Source: Bacteroidales bacterium (GTDB taxonomy: Bacteria; Bacteroidota; Bacteroidia; Bacteroidales; UBA932). From it: a stretch of 64,000 nt of DNA. Each line of letters starts with the position of its first letter. The stretch's first letter is position 1. A model generated the notes under the pieces. The model ran no database searches. It saw only the letters and a program-made list of their open reading frames with translations, and was not told the DNA's origin. The DNA is taken from contig SUYM01000002.1 of assembly GCA_015060455.1 (NCBI GenBank), positions 1 to 64,000 of the forward strand. The letters are read 5' to 3'. Below are positions 45,351 to 53,919 of this stretch, in pieces. A program made the position numbers and the translations under genes.

Positions 45351-46520
45351 ATGAACGATCTTCTTAAGCTCGTGCTGGATATCAAGGCAGCCCTCGTAAT
45401 AGATATAATTACTGCTTTGATTTTGGGCCTTCTTCTTTTCCTTATCAAGGTCCAGAGTACTGCCTATACGAGAAAAATCGCTCAGACAAAGAATACTATC
45501 GCCGTCTGTTTCCTTATCTGTTCCATCCTGTTCTACGTCTGCTACAAGTATTCGGATATAGCTGATTTTGAGGTGTTTTCATCAATGATGATGCTTGTTG
45601 TGACGGCTATATCGTCTGTGGTACTGTCGTTTTCACTGATAAATCTCCTTGACGAGAAGTTCATGGAAAACGACAAGTTCTATCTGAATGTAGGGGTTGT
45701 AGCAGTGTTCAGTATTGTTTTCATGAGGTCGTTCTGGTGGGATCATGGCTGGAAACGAATGGTTGTCCATGTCGTATTCATTGTGTATTTCCTTTTGCAG
45801 GCGATATTCCATATCATTTCATTCCGCAAGGCATATAAGCAAAGTTTGAGCAAATTGGAGCAGTATTACGATGAGGATGAGGCTCATAGACTTAAGTGGG
45901 TGCATTTCTGTTATGTGATAATGATGCTTACCCAGGTGTTCATCCTGGTTTACAGAACCTTCCCGACGGGAGTGATGAAAATTTATAATCTTTGGTATTC
46001 ATTGTTCCTGCTGTATTTCGCAGCCAATTTCATATCATTTCTCGGAAGTCACAAACTTACTCTCGACGCATTTGCATACAAGGCTCTTTCCGGACAGGAT
46101 ATGTCTCTGAGGAAATCCAAGGACAAGAAGGACTCTGAAAATGCCGGACAGGAACCGGAGTCAGTCGCAGATGCCGAGTTCAAGAAACTTGAAAAGTCCC
46201 TGGAGGCATGGGTGAAACAGAGGAAATATGTGGAGTATGACAAGAGCCGCGAGGAAGTGGCAAAGGAACTTGATACCACACGTGAGATGCTCCATCTCTA
46301 TTTTACAACCCGTAAGGGTGTAGACTTCAAGACATGGCGGACAGAACTGAGAGTGGAGGAGGCCAAGAGGCTGTTGCTTAAGAATAAGGATGTTTCGGTA
46401 AATATCATCGGTGAGATGGCAGGGTTCAGTGACCGTTCAAATTTCCACAGACAGTTTGTCAAACTCGTCGGTTGTACTCCGAAGCAGTGGCGTGAGTCCA
46501 ACGGCAATTTCAGACCGTAA
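45351..46520 (+). CDS. Membrane-anchored AraC-family regulator (7TM plus HTH)
   Basis: A 389-residue one-component regulator. Seven hydrophobic segments (roughly 15-33, 49-66, 75-97, 112-128, 136-155, 186-205, 215-235) occupy the N-terminal half. After a charged linker, the C-terminal 100 residues form an AraC DNA-binding domain: KTWRTELRVEEAKRLLL, then VNIIGEMAGFSDRSNFHRQF and the end motif GCTPKQWRESN. It presumably senses a membrane or extracellular signal and binds DNA from the membrane. It is divergent from lysA and overlaps the convergent GSCFA gene by 11 bases. Confidence 0.88.
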   Translation: MNDLLKLVLDIKAALVIDIITALILGLLLFLIKVQSTAYTRKIAQTKNTIAVCFLICSILFYVCYKYSDIADFEVFSSMMMLVVTAISSVVLSFSLINLLDEKFMENDKFYLNVGVVAVFSIVFMRSFWWDHGWKRMVVHVVFIVYFLLQAIFHIISFRKAYKQSLSKLEQYYDEDEAHRLKWVHFCYVIMMLTQVFILVYRTFPTGVMKIYNLWYSLFLLYFAANFISFLGSHKLTLDAFAYKALSGQDMSLRKSKDKKDSENAGQEPESVADAEFKKLEKSLEAWVKQRKYVEYDKSREEVAKELDTTREMLHLYFTTRKGVDFKTWRTELRVEEAKRLLLKNKDVSVNIIGEMAGFSDRSNFHRQFVKLVGCTPKQWRESNGNFRP

Positions 46521-47406
46521 TAATGTGCCTGCTCCTTTTGTACCGACTGATGTTTTCCTTCAACAATATCGCATCTTTTTCACTTAGGGACCATTCAAGG
46601 AACCTTTCTCCGATGTAACCCACTGCCTGCGCGGTAGGGTGGTACATGTCTTCGGCATAGAAACGGTAGTCCCGCAACTGGTCCATCATGATTTCGTATG
46701 ATGGGAAATAGTCGGTATTGTCGTTCTTCAATATCTCCTCGATGCCGAGCAGCAGACCCGCCTTGCTTATCTGATTGCCATGTGCCCCGTCCTTGAAATG
46801 GCGTATCGGACTGACAGTGAATATGAATTCCTTTGCCTTGAAGTCTTCGGATACGGCAGAGGCGCACAGGTCCATCATGCGTTGCAGGCAGGACACAGTT
46901 TCTGTTACGCTCAGTCTTTCTCTGACAAATTCGGCAGCAGGCCTTTTCAGACAGTTGGACACTATGTTTCCGCTTGCTATATTTCTGAAACACCAACTTG
47001 TGCCGAGTGTGATGATGACCTTTGTGCTTTCGGCAAAGTACTCTGCCGCCTCCTGCAATTTCCGATTTGCATTTTCGATAAATTCTTCCTTAGTCGCTCT
47101 GGCAAATGAAGTGTGATGTGAGAATGAGCAAAAACGTTCATCTCCGGCACCGATCCGGATGCAGTCTTCCTCGGTAAATGGTGTCTTGCATATGAGGCGT
47201 TCAATGCCATTAAGTATGGATACAGGGTTGTATAGGGTGCCGAATGGGTTTACGCATACATCAAATCCATAGTTTGAAAGCAACTGTCCGACATTGTCTG
47301 AAAAGCAACTTCCGAGCATAGTTATTCTGTCTTTGTAGGATATGCCGACCTTGCACTGCGCGTCGGTTACGGGTGTCTGTAGTTTCATACTATCAAAGGG
47401 TTTCAT
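46510..47406 (-). CDS. GSCFA-domain protein (SGNH-hydrolase-like)
   Basis: A 298-residue protein beginning, after a short lead, with YKDRITMLGSCFSDNVGQLL: the GSCFS nucleophile-box motif that gives the GSCFA family its name, and a likely SGNH-type serine hydrolase. A block I-type GTSWCFRN and the block YHPTAQAVGYIGERF, carrying the probable catalytic His, follow in order. Family members are common in Bacteroidota; the substrate is unknown. Starts possible at M1 (47406) or MKLQTPV (47388). The last 11 bases overlap the convergent regulator gene. Confidence 0.87.
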   Translation of the reverse strand: MKPFDSMKLQTPVTDAQCKVGISYKDRITMLGSCFSDNVGQLLSNYGFDVCVNPFGTLYNPVSILNGIERLICKTPFTEEDCIRIGAGDERFCSFSHHTSFARATKEEFIENANRKLQEAAEYFAESTKVIITLGTSWCFRNIASGNIVSNCLKRPAAEFVRERLSVTETVSCLQRMMDLCASAVSEDFKAKEFIFTVSPIRHFKDGAHGNQISKAGLLLGIEEILKNDNTDYFPSYEIMMDQLRDYRFYAEDMYHPTAQAVGYIGERFLEWSLSEKDAILLKENISRYKRSRHIITV

Positions 47407-47432
47407 AAGGACAAAAATACAATAAAAATATA

Positions 47433-47440
47433 TACCTTTG
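47433..47440 (+). promoter_or_regulatory. Promoter -7 box (TACCTTTG), leaderless-type spacing
   Basis: TACCTTTG ends only 5 bases before the ATG at 47446, so transcription would begin at about the start codon. Confidence 0.5.
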
Positions 47441-47445
47441 CGATT

Positions 47446-48621
47446 ATGAGAAAATATATATTCATATTGCTTGCACTGTTTTCGGCAAGTGTTTCAGCCA
47501 AAGAAAAGCCAAAGGCCTCATTTGCATACGATGTGGATTTTGAAATGAATTTTGACAACCGGGAGTTTGCAAGAAGCCGTTTTACGCCATCTATGACCAT
47601 ATTCGGTGCAAGGCTTACCCCGCAGGTGGGTCTGTCGCTTGTCGAGGGGAATGGAGCGGCGCATCGCCTGATGGTCGGGATTGATGTGATGAAGGATTTC
47701 GGCGCATCCCCTGTTTCTGAACTCATAGCAGGAGGAAAGACGGCAGAGACTGATCTGAAACAGAACAACCTTGGACTTTTCCGTGAACTCACCCTGTATT
47801 ATAATTTCAAGAAGAAGATATCCAAGACTGATATGGAGATATATGCCGGAATATTTCCGCGCAGGGCAATGGAAGGGGAGTATTCCCAGGCCTTTTTCTC
47901 CGATTCATTGAAATTCTATGATAACAATCTGGAAGGCCTGCTGTTGAAGTTTACAAGACCTAAGGCATATTTCGAGGTCGGCTGCGACTGGATGGGACAG
48001 TATGGAACGGCCCGGCGTGAGCGGTTCATGATTTTTACGGCGGGAGAGGGCAAGGTGCTTCCTTTCATGTCTCTGGGATATGCCGGATACATGCTGCATT
48101 ATGCCAATTCCTCTCAGGTGAAGGGTCTGGTCGATAATATCCTGCTCAATCCATACGCCCGTTTTGACTTTGCGCGCCAGTCCGGTCTGCAGGAGTTGTC
48201 ATTGCGTATAGGCTGGCTTCAAGCCATGCAGAGGGACCGTATATATGTAGGCGCCTTCATCTTTCCTTTCGGAGGGGAGTTCGATCAGCATGTGCGCAAC
48301 TGGAATGTCGGCATCCATAACAGGATGTTCCTGGGCTATGATATGATGCCGTATTATAATAATATAGATTCAGCCGGTCTGAAATATGGTCCGGAGTTAT
48401 ATTTCGGCGATCCGTTCTATCGTGTTCATGACAACGGCGCTCAGGGAGTCGGATTCTATGACAGACTGGAGGTCTATTATCAGCCTGGACTCTCCGACTG
48501 GCTTGACCTGAAGGTTTCCGCCCTCTTCCATTTCAACGGCACTCATTACAGCGGCTGCCAGCAGATGGTCGGCCTCCGCTTCAACCTCTCCGAACTTCTG
48601 TCCTCCCGGAAGGACCGATGA
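47446..48621 (+). CDS. Predicted outer-membrane beta-barrel protein, unknown function
   Basis: A 391-residue protein with signal peptide MRKYIFILLALFSASVSA and a mature region of alternating amphipathic strands rich in aromatics and glycine (SFAYDVDFEMNFDN; TPQVGLSLVEGNG; WLQAMQRDRIYVGAFIFPFG). The C-terminus QMVGLRFNLSELL resembles the last barrel strand. I do not recognise the family; hypothetical proteins of this type occur in Bacteroidales. Divergent from the GSCFA gene. No next gene is in the same direction: a terminator-like hairpin and tRNA-Glu follow. Confidence 0.75.
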   Translation: MRKYIFILLALFSASVSAKEKPKASFAYDVDFEMNFDNREFARSRFTPSMTIFGARLTPQVGLSLVEGNGAAHRLMVGIDVMKDFGASPVSELIAGGKTAETDLKQNNLGLFRELTLYYNFKKKISKTDMEIYAGIFPRRAMEGEYSQAFFSDSLKFYDNNLEGLLLKFTRPKAYFEVGCDWMGQYGTARRERFMIFTAGEGKVLPFMSLGYAGYMLHYANSSQVKGLVDNILLNPYARFDFARQSGLQELSLRIGWLQAMQRDRIYVGAFIFPFGGEFDQHVRNWNVGIHNRMFLGYDMMPYYNNIDSAGLKYGPELYFGDPFYRVHDNGAQGVGFYDRLEVYYQPGLSDWLDLKVSALFHFNGTHYSGCQQMVGLRFNLSELLSSRKDR

Positions 48622-48646
48622 TTTTGACAACACTACCATATAAAGA

Positions 48647-48675
48647 AAAAGCAACTCGTTTCTGAGTTGCTTTCT
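48647..48675. terminator. Bidirectional terminator between barrel gene and tRNA-Glu
   Basis: AAAGCAACTC and GAGTTGCTTT pair around GTTTCT, with A runs on one side and T runs on the other, fitting use from both directions. Confidence 0.75.
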
Positions 48676-48677
48676 TG

Positions 48678-48749
48678 TAGTCGGTAGGGGAATCGAACCC
48701 CTATTGCAAGATTGAGAATCTTGAGTACTAACCGTTATACGAACCGACC
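48678..48749 (-). tRNA. tRNA-Glu (anticodon CTC)
   Basis: A cloverleaf on the minus strand: acceptor GGTCGGT pairs with ACCGACT (terminal G-T), the anticodon stem is CAAGA/TCTTG, and loop TTCTCAA carries CTC for the glutamate codon GAG. The T arm is AGGGG-TTCGATT-CCCCT. No CCA is encoded. A consensus promoter lies upstream at 48768-48798. Confidence 0.9.
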
Positions 48750-48767
48750 ATCTCTCGATTGGGATTG

Positions 48768-48798
48768 CAAAGGTACTACTTTTTTCTTAATCTCCAAA
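48768..48798 (-). promoter_or_regulatory. Consensus promoter of tRNA-Glu (TTTG-N19-TACCTTTG)
   Basis: On the minus strand TTTG (48798-48795) is followed by exactly 19 bases and then TACCTTTG (48775-48768), the full Bacteroides housekeeping promoter, 19 bases before the tRNA. Confidence 0.8.
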
Positions 48799-48806
48799 CT
48801 TTTTTC

Positions 48807-49493
48807 TTACTTTTCTATAAAAATCACCATTTTAGTCTCAAAGAACGGGTCCTGAAACCATGTGGATATAGGCCAAGGGTGCACCGACCCCTTCCTCATC
48901 TTGTGCTTGGACATGGCAGTGCTGATTTCCTCGGCAAGGTCTCCGCCTTTCAGATAGAGGATGCCCTCGGAGTATTTCCCCTTGACCCAAGGCATGAAAT
49001 TGTCCAGGGAAGTGACGGCGCGTGAAACCACAAAGTCAAATGTCTGTGGGAGTGATTCGGCGCGGGCGTTGACAGTCGTAACATTGGACAGCCCGAGCGC
49101 TTTGCTGACCTCGGTGGCTACGATGATTTTCTTTCCGATCGAGTCGCAGAGAGTAAATTCCGCATGCGGGAACATCACAGCGAGAGGAATGCCGGGGAAG
49201 CCTCCTCCTGTGCCCAGGTCAAGTATCTTCATCGGTTCGGCCAGGGCGTACGGCCCCTCACCACGCAGACGGTCATATATGTCCGGCATCTGAGATTTCA
49301 GATATGCAGCAATTCCTAATGAGTGCAGCACATGGTGACGATAGAGTTGGTTAATGTCCTTTCGTGAAACCACATTGATCTTTGAGTTCCATTCGCGGTA
49401 GAGGGCCTCCATTTTCTCGAACTGCTCCATCTGCCCGGGAGTCACCTCGGGAAACTTCTCATTTATTATTGTCTTGAATTCGGTAAAAGTCAT
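48807..49493 (-). CDS. rsmG: 16S rRNA (guanine-527-N7)-methyltransferase RsmG
   Basis: A 228-residue SAM-dependent methyltransferase that modifies G527 in the 530 loop of 16S rRNA. The SAM-binding motif is LDLGTGGGFPGIPLA, and the family-typical VSRKDI, TTVNARAE and VSRAV blocks follow. Normal length, with the usual helical N-terminus (LYREWNSKINVVSRKD). Its start overlaps the sigma-factor stop by 4 bases, so it is the last gene of a polA-sigma-rsmG operon. Confidence 0.94.
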   Translation of the reverse strand: MTFTEFKTIINEKFPEVTPGQMEQFEKMEALYREWNSKINVVSRKDINQLYRHHVLHSLGIAAYLKSQMPDIYDRLRGEGPYALAEPMKILDLGTGGGFPGIPLAVMFPHAEFTLCDSIGKKIIVATEVSKALGLSNVTTVNARAESLPQTFDFVVSRAVTSLDNFMPWVKGKYSEGILYLKGGDLAEEISTAMSKHKMRKGSVHPWPISTWFQDPFFETKMVIFIEK

Positions 49494-50095
49494 GGTAATA
49501 TGATTTCGTCTGAGTAATCCATCATTTTCAAAAGCATGGCCTTGGCACGTCTGATCTTGGTCTTGACTGTGTTGATAGGCATATCCAGCGCTTCCGATAT
49601 TTCCTTATAACCGAAATTGTCTATAAGGTTCATCTTGGCTACGGTCTTATAGTCGTCCTTGAGTTTCTCGATATTGTTCAGCCACTTGTCATATTCCTGC
49701 TGGGTGATGATGTCCTCCTCGGGATTGTGCATGGTGGCCGGCAGTTCCCTCAGTTGGGCCAGGTCGTCGTTGATGAAGGTCGTGGGCATATGGCTTTTCT
49801 CGCGGTCATGACGGCTGAGGTGGTCGAAGGCCGTGTTCCTGGCAATCCTGTATATCCATGTGGAGAACTTGTATTCGGGATTATAGGAACCGATCTGACT
49901 GAATGCTTTCTGGAAACTTTCAAGACAGATGTCCTCGATGTCTTCCTTTTGAGACACATACCTTGATATATGACTCTTGACTCCGATGTTGTATCGGGTA
50001 TATAGTACGATGAAGGCAGCCTGATTCTGCTCCTCAGCAAGTTTTACCAATGCCTCGTCGGGCATATCAGTGAGCTTCAAGCCAGTTTTTTCCAT
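49490..50095 (-). CDS. ECF-type RNA polymerase sigma factor
   Basis: A sigma-70 family protein of the extracytoplasmic-function group, 201 residues from the first ATG. Region 2 is AFIVLYTRYNIGVKSHISRY, then FQKAFSQI and FSTWIYRIARNTAFDHLSR; region 4 is LIDNFGYKEISEALDMPINTV, then TKIRRAKAML. No anti-sigma gene is adjacent. The first ATG (50095) lies 29 bases inside the end of polA; the ATG at codon 11 (50065, MPDEALVKL) begins just after the polA stop and may be the true start. The upstream reading overlaps polA in another frame, so only that choice avoids the overlap. Confidence 0.88.
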   Translation of the reverse strand: MEKTGLKLTDMPDEALVKLAEEQNQAAFIVLYTRYNIGVKSHISRYVSQKEDIEDICLESFQKAFSQIGSYNPEYKFSTWIYRIARNTAFDHLSRHDREKSHMPTTFINDDLAQLRELPATMHNPEEDIITQQEYDKWLNNIEKLKDDYKTVAKMNLIDNFGYKEISEALDMPINTVKTKIRRAKAMLLKMMDYSDEIILP

Positions 50096-52727
50096 AGTTG
50101 CATTCGACAGTTAAAGGTATAGACAAATCGGTCACGCTCTCCATCTCCTCCTTGATTATTCTGGTCAGGATGTCGATTTCCTCGGGGTATGCATCGAACA
50201 GCAGTTCGTCATGAATCTGCAGCACCATCCTGCTCTTCAATCCCTCTTCTTCGATTCTTCGTGAAGTGTTTATCATTGCAAGTTTGATGATGTCCGCTGC
50301 TGTTCCCTGTATCGGAGCATTCACGGCTGTGCGTTCCGCCAGAGCCCTTACAGTGCCGTTGCGTGAGTTGATGTCAGGCAGGTAACGCCTGCGTCCGAAT
50401 ATGGTTTCTACATAACCGTTCTCCCTTGCGCATACGAGCGTACTTTCGATAAAGGCGGAAATTGCAGGGAAATTGGCAAAATAATCTTCTATGATCTTTT
50501 TTGCCTCCGCCCTGGATATGCCGAGTCTCTGAGACAGACCGAAAGACGAGATTCCGTACATAATGCCGAAATTGGCGGTCTTGGCTATGCGTCTCTGCTC
50601 AGGAGTGACTTCCTGTGGCGGGATTCCGAATATCTTTGCCGCAGTGATCGCATGCACATCTTCTCCCTTTTTGAATGCTTCAATAAGGTGGGCGTCGCAA
50701 CTGAGTTGGGCCATGATGCGCAGTTCGATCTGTGAATAGTCCGCAGACACGATGAGCCCGTCGGGTCTGCCTGAGATGAATGCCTTGCGGATTTCCTTTC
50801 CGCGCTCGGTACGGATAGGAATGTTCTGGAGATTAGGCTTGGATGAACTCAGCCTTCCGGTGGCTGTAAGTGCCTGATTGAAAGTTGTATGTATCCTCCC
50901 TGTTACAGGGGAGATGTATCCCGGCAGCGGATCTATATATGTTGACAGCAGTTTTCTGATGCCTCTGTATTCCAGAATCAGGTTGATGATAGGATGCTTG
51001 TGGGCAAGTGCACTCAGGGTCTCCTCGTCGGTAGGATAACTGTATCTTACCCCCTTCTTGGGCTTGACCTTCGGATCGAGGTTGAGTTTCTCGAATATGA
51101 GGGCTCCTATCTGAATGGGGGAGAGGATGTTGAGATTCGGGTCACCCGCAAGGTCTCTGATCTGCTCCTGTATCGCGTTCATCTCAGCGGCCAGGGAAGC
51201 CGAATATTTCCTGAGTTGCGCCTGGTCTATCCTGATGCCCTCATACTCCATTCGGGCAAGGACTTTCAGCAGAGGCTCTTCCATGTCGGAGTACAGACCT
51301 CTGAGGTTCAATCCTTCCATTTCCGTCCATATCTTCTCGCCAAGCAGAAGGGTGGCTGCAACCTCAGTCCCATGATTCTGCTCGACTTCCGCCGGCTCAT
51401 CGTCAAAAAGCGTCAGACTGACCTGCTCTCCCTTCTTCGGAAGCAGGTCTTCTATGTTTATGTCAAGATATGTCCTTGAAAGTATGTCTATCTTATGGCT
51501 TTTCTCGGGGTTGACAAGATAGTGCATCAGTTCGATGTCCATCATCCTGCCGTCAAGGGTGATGCCGTTATATGACAGTATGTTGGTCTGCCATTTCAGG
51601 TCATATCCATATTTTATGATGCCGGCATCAGTCAGGATCTCGGAAAAATCTTCCGGAGAGCCCTTGGCGACAAGGCATTCCTCCTCAGCCGAGCCTGCCG
51701 CTGCAACCGTCATGCTTCTTATCCCGCAGAAGAACCCGCTTCCCTGAGCCTCCGTATAGACAGCACATTTTCCGTTCTTCTTTGCTGATTTTACAACCTC
51801 CTTCACGGTCGTCTCCTTGATGTTCAGGACTTTCTTTTCCTGGACCGTGGTAGGCTGTATGTTGCCCAGGAACTTTCTGAGCGAGCCGAACTCATATTTT
51901 TCAAACAGGTCAGCCACTTCCGGGGCATAGCCGCCTTCAAGGGACATGTCCTCCGTCCTTGCATCAAGGTCTATGTCGGTCTTGATGGTGACAAGTTCAT
52001 GGCTGAGGGCAATATGGTCCCTGGAGTTCTCAAATGCCTCCCTCTGGCGTGGTGTGAGTTCGTCAATATGAGCATATATGTTATCTACGGTGCCGTATTT
52101 TGCTATGAGTTTGCCTGCTCCGACCTCGCCTACGCCCTTCACCCCCGGTACATTGTCCGATGTGTCTCCGCATATTGTCAGAATCTCGATGACCTGAGCG
52201 GGACTGTTGATTCCGTATTTTTCACATACGGCCTTTACGTCCAATATCTCGTTGTCCCCTCCGGATTTTCCCGGTTTATATTGATATATGTTTTCAGAAA
52301 TGAGTTGGCCGTAATCCTTGTCAGGAGTTACCATATATACCTTGAAACCCTCTTTCTCCGCCTTCTTTGCCATCGAGCCTATGACATCGTCTGCCTCATA
52401 TCCCTTGATCATCAGCACCGGATAGCCCATTGTCTGGCACAGTTCGCAGAGAGGCTCCAGCGAGTCTATGATAAGTTGGGGTGTCTCCGAACGGGTGCCC
52501 TTGTATTCGGGATACATTTCATGCCTGAATGTTCCTCCCGGCGGGTCAAAGGCCACAGCCAGATGTGACGGCTTCTCACGTTCGATAAGTTCGAGTATGT
52601 ATTTTGTGAATCCGAACAGGATGGACATGTCTGCGCCCTTTGAGTTTATCATCGGATGTCTCAGAAAGGCATAATACATCTTGAATACGAGAGCGTGTCC
52701 GTCTATGAGGAATAATTTCTTTTCCAT
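50067..52727 (-). CDS. polA: DNA polymerase I
   Basis: An 886-residue family A polymerase for gap filling and primer removal. The 5'-nuclease domain is complete (GYEADDVIGSM; GDTSDNVPGVKGVGEVGAGK split across 187-206). The polymerase domain has motif A DYSQIELRIMAQLS, the O-helix RRIAKTANFGIMYG and motif C QIHDELL. The middle 3'-5' exonuclease domain is present, but its first motif, normally D-x-E, reads CAVYTEAQ (Y324, T325, E326): the first metal-binding aspartate is missing, although the Asp of the second motif (MMDIELMHYLVN) remains. Proofreading is therefore probably lost or weak. It heads the operon with the sigma factor and rsmG. Confidence 0.95.
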   Translation of the reverse strand: MEKKLFLIDGHALVFKMYYAFLRHPMINSKGADMSILFGFTKYILELIEREKPSHLAVAFDPPGGTFRHEMYPEYKGTRSETPQLIIDSLEPLCELCQTMGYPVLMIKGYEADDVIGSMAKKAEKEGFKVYMVTPDKDYGQLISENIYQYKPGKSGGDNEILDVKAVCEKYGINSPAQVIEILTICGDTSDNVPGVKGVGEVGAGKLIAKYGTVDNIYAHIDELTPRQREAFENSRDHIALSHELVTIKTDIDLDARTEDMSLEGGYAPEVADLFEKYEFGSLRKFLGNIQPTTVQEKKVLNIKETTVKEVVKSAKKNGKCAVYTEAQGSGFFCGIRSMTVAAAGSAEEECLVAKGSPEDFSEILTDAGIIKYGYDLKWQTNILSYNGITLDGRMMDIELMHYLVNPEKSHKIDILSRTYLDINIEDLLPKKGEQVSLTLFDDEPAEVEQNHGTEVAATLLLGEKIWTEMEGLNLRGLYSDMEEPLLKVLARMEYEGIRIDQAQLRKYSASLAAEMNAIQEQIRDLAGDPNLNILSPIQIGALIFEKLNLDPKVKPKKGVRYSYPTDEETLSALAHKHPIINLILEYRGIRKLLSTYIDPLPGYISPVTGRIHTTFNQALTATGRLSSSKPNLQNIPIRTERGKEIRKAFISGRPDGLIVSADYSQIELRIMAQLSCDAHLIEAFKKGEDVHAITAAKIFGIPPQEVTPEQRRIAKTANFGIMYGISSFGLSQRLGISRAEAKKIIEDYFANFPAISAFIESTLVCARENGYVETIFGRRRYLPDINSRNGTVRALAERTAVNAPIQGTAADIIKLAMINTSRRIEEEGLKSRMVLQIHDELLFDAYPEEIDILTRIIKEEMESVTDLSIPLTVECNYGKNWLEAH

Positions 52728-52759
52728 GTTTCTTGTCGCTTAGACCAAAAATTGAACCC

Positions 52760-52767
52760 CAAAGGTA
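52760..52767 (-). promoter_or_regulatory. Promoter -7 box (TACCTTTG) of polA
   Basis: The minus strand reads TACCTTTG 32 bases before the polA ATG at 52727. Confidence 0.55.
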
Positions 52768-52900
52768 TAAAAAGTTTCGTTTAAATTTTTTGTTTTTATT
52801 TGGAGGTTGTCAAAAATTTTTATAAATTTGAAATATTAAAAATTGTGATATGGCTTGAAAGTTGGGAAGGAATGTGTAACTTATTTAAAATTACGTAGTT

Positions 52901-53359
52901 ATGAAAATTAGAAGATTTTTGCCAGTTTTTATTGCGATAGTCGCTGTTGCCTTTATGTCATGTGAACTGTATGATGACGGGCTGCCTCCTAAGGCTGCGC
53001 GTACGGAGTTCAGGTCGATGTATTCGGGAGCAAGGGATGTCGAGTGGGATAGGGAAGGAACTAATTGGGAAGTGTCCTATGAGATCGACAGGGTGGAGTA
53101 TGAGTCTCTGTTTGATGCGTCCGGGAAATGGCTGATGACCAGGAAGGAGGTGTCCTATGCAAATGTTCCGGATGTGATCAGGACCTATCTTTCTACATCT
53201 GAATATGGGACTTATCGCTTGGATGACAATACGGTGGATTTTTATCAGACCCCGGACGGCAATTTCTATCGTTTCGAATTGGATGACAACGGCCGTGATC
53301 TTGATGTCGATGTGACGGAGTCCGGCGTTGTGTCTCGTGCCCGCAGAGATTTGTTCTGA
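52901..53359 (+). CDS. PepSY-like (DUF2874) lipoprotein
   Basis: A 152-residue lipoprotein with signal MKIRRFLPVFIAIVAVAFMSC. The mature part resembles the PepSY-like/DUF2874 fold (the putative beta-lactamase-inhibitor-like family of Bacteroidota): MYSGARDVEWDREGTNWEV, a central beta sheet, then YANVPDVIRTYLSTS. One domain is complete. Such proteins are periplasmic or surface lipoproteins, sometimes next to two-component systems; none is nearby here. A 170-base AT-rich upstream region separates it from polA. Function unknown. Confidence 0.77.
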   Translation: MKIRRFLPVFIAIVAVAFMSCELYDDGLPPKAARTEFRSMYSGARDVEWDREGTNWEVSYEIDRVEYESLFDASGKWLMTRKEVSYANVPDVIRTYLSTSEYGTYRLDDNTVDFYQTPDGNFYRFELDDNGRDLDVDVTESGVVSRARRDLF

Positions 53360-53433
53360 TATTGCATATGGTTTGAGTTAAAGTTGTAACTTTGTCCCGG
53401 CTCTCTTTGCAGGCCGGGATATTTTATATAAGT

Positions 53434-53889
53434 ATGAGGTACGAAACAGTGAAAAGATTATTTGGACTGATTGTGGCGGTCATGGCTGTGATTGCTTGTA
53501 ACGACCAGGATTCCAGGCAGGACTGGAGCGGCATGGAGTATTATACCTTCACCATTTCAGGTAAGGTCACTGATGCATCGGGGGGTCCTATACGGGGGAT
53601 AACCGTTGATGTTCAGGGTGATAGGACAGAGACTCTTTCCGACGGCACATATGTTCTTCAGGGGCGTGTCGATGGCACATCCCCATCTGTATATGTCAAT
53701 TTTACCGATTTTGACGGCGAAGAGAACGGCGGTCATTATCTGGGAAATGTGCTCAGTGTCACTCTGAACTATGTCAAGGGTGCCCATGGACCTTATCTCG
53801 GTCTGTATGAGGCTTCCGGAGTGGATGTGCAGTTGCTCTCGGGTGTGTCCGGTGTCCCTCCGACAGACCAGATTGTTCCTCTTCCATAA
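53434..53889 (+). CDS. Lipoprotein with carboxypeptidase-regulatory-like domain
   Basis: A 151-residue lipoprotein; the start is set at MRYETVKRLFGLIV (53434) because the signal begins there and ends in lipobox VIAC. Residues about 40-100 form a carboxypeptidase-regulatory-like beta sandwich (FTISGKVTDASGGPIRGITV). It resembles the small lipoproteins annotated as radical-SAM-associated in Bacteroidales, but the cysteine-containing motif I would expect and the radical SAM gene itself are missing. A TAACTTTG box at about 53388 may be its promoter. Function unknown. Confidence 0.72.
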   Translation: MRYETVKRLFGLIVAVMAVIACNDQDSRQDWSGMEYYTFTISGKVTDASGGPIRGITVDVQGDRTETLSDGTYVLQGRVDGTSPSVYVNFTDFDGEENGGHYLGNVLSVTLNYVKGAHGPYLGLYEASGVDVQLLSGVSGVPPTDQIVPLP

Positions 53890-53897
53890 ATTATTAC

Positions 53898-53905
53898 TAT
53901 CTTTG
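53898..53905 (+). promoter_or_regulatory. Promoter -7 box (TATCTTTG) of hisS
   Basis: TATCTTTG lies 14 bases before the first hisS ATG (53920) and 20 before the second (53926), predicting a very short leader. Confidence 0.55.
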
Positions 53906-53919
53906 CGCGCTTAAAATAA

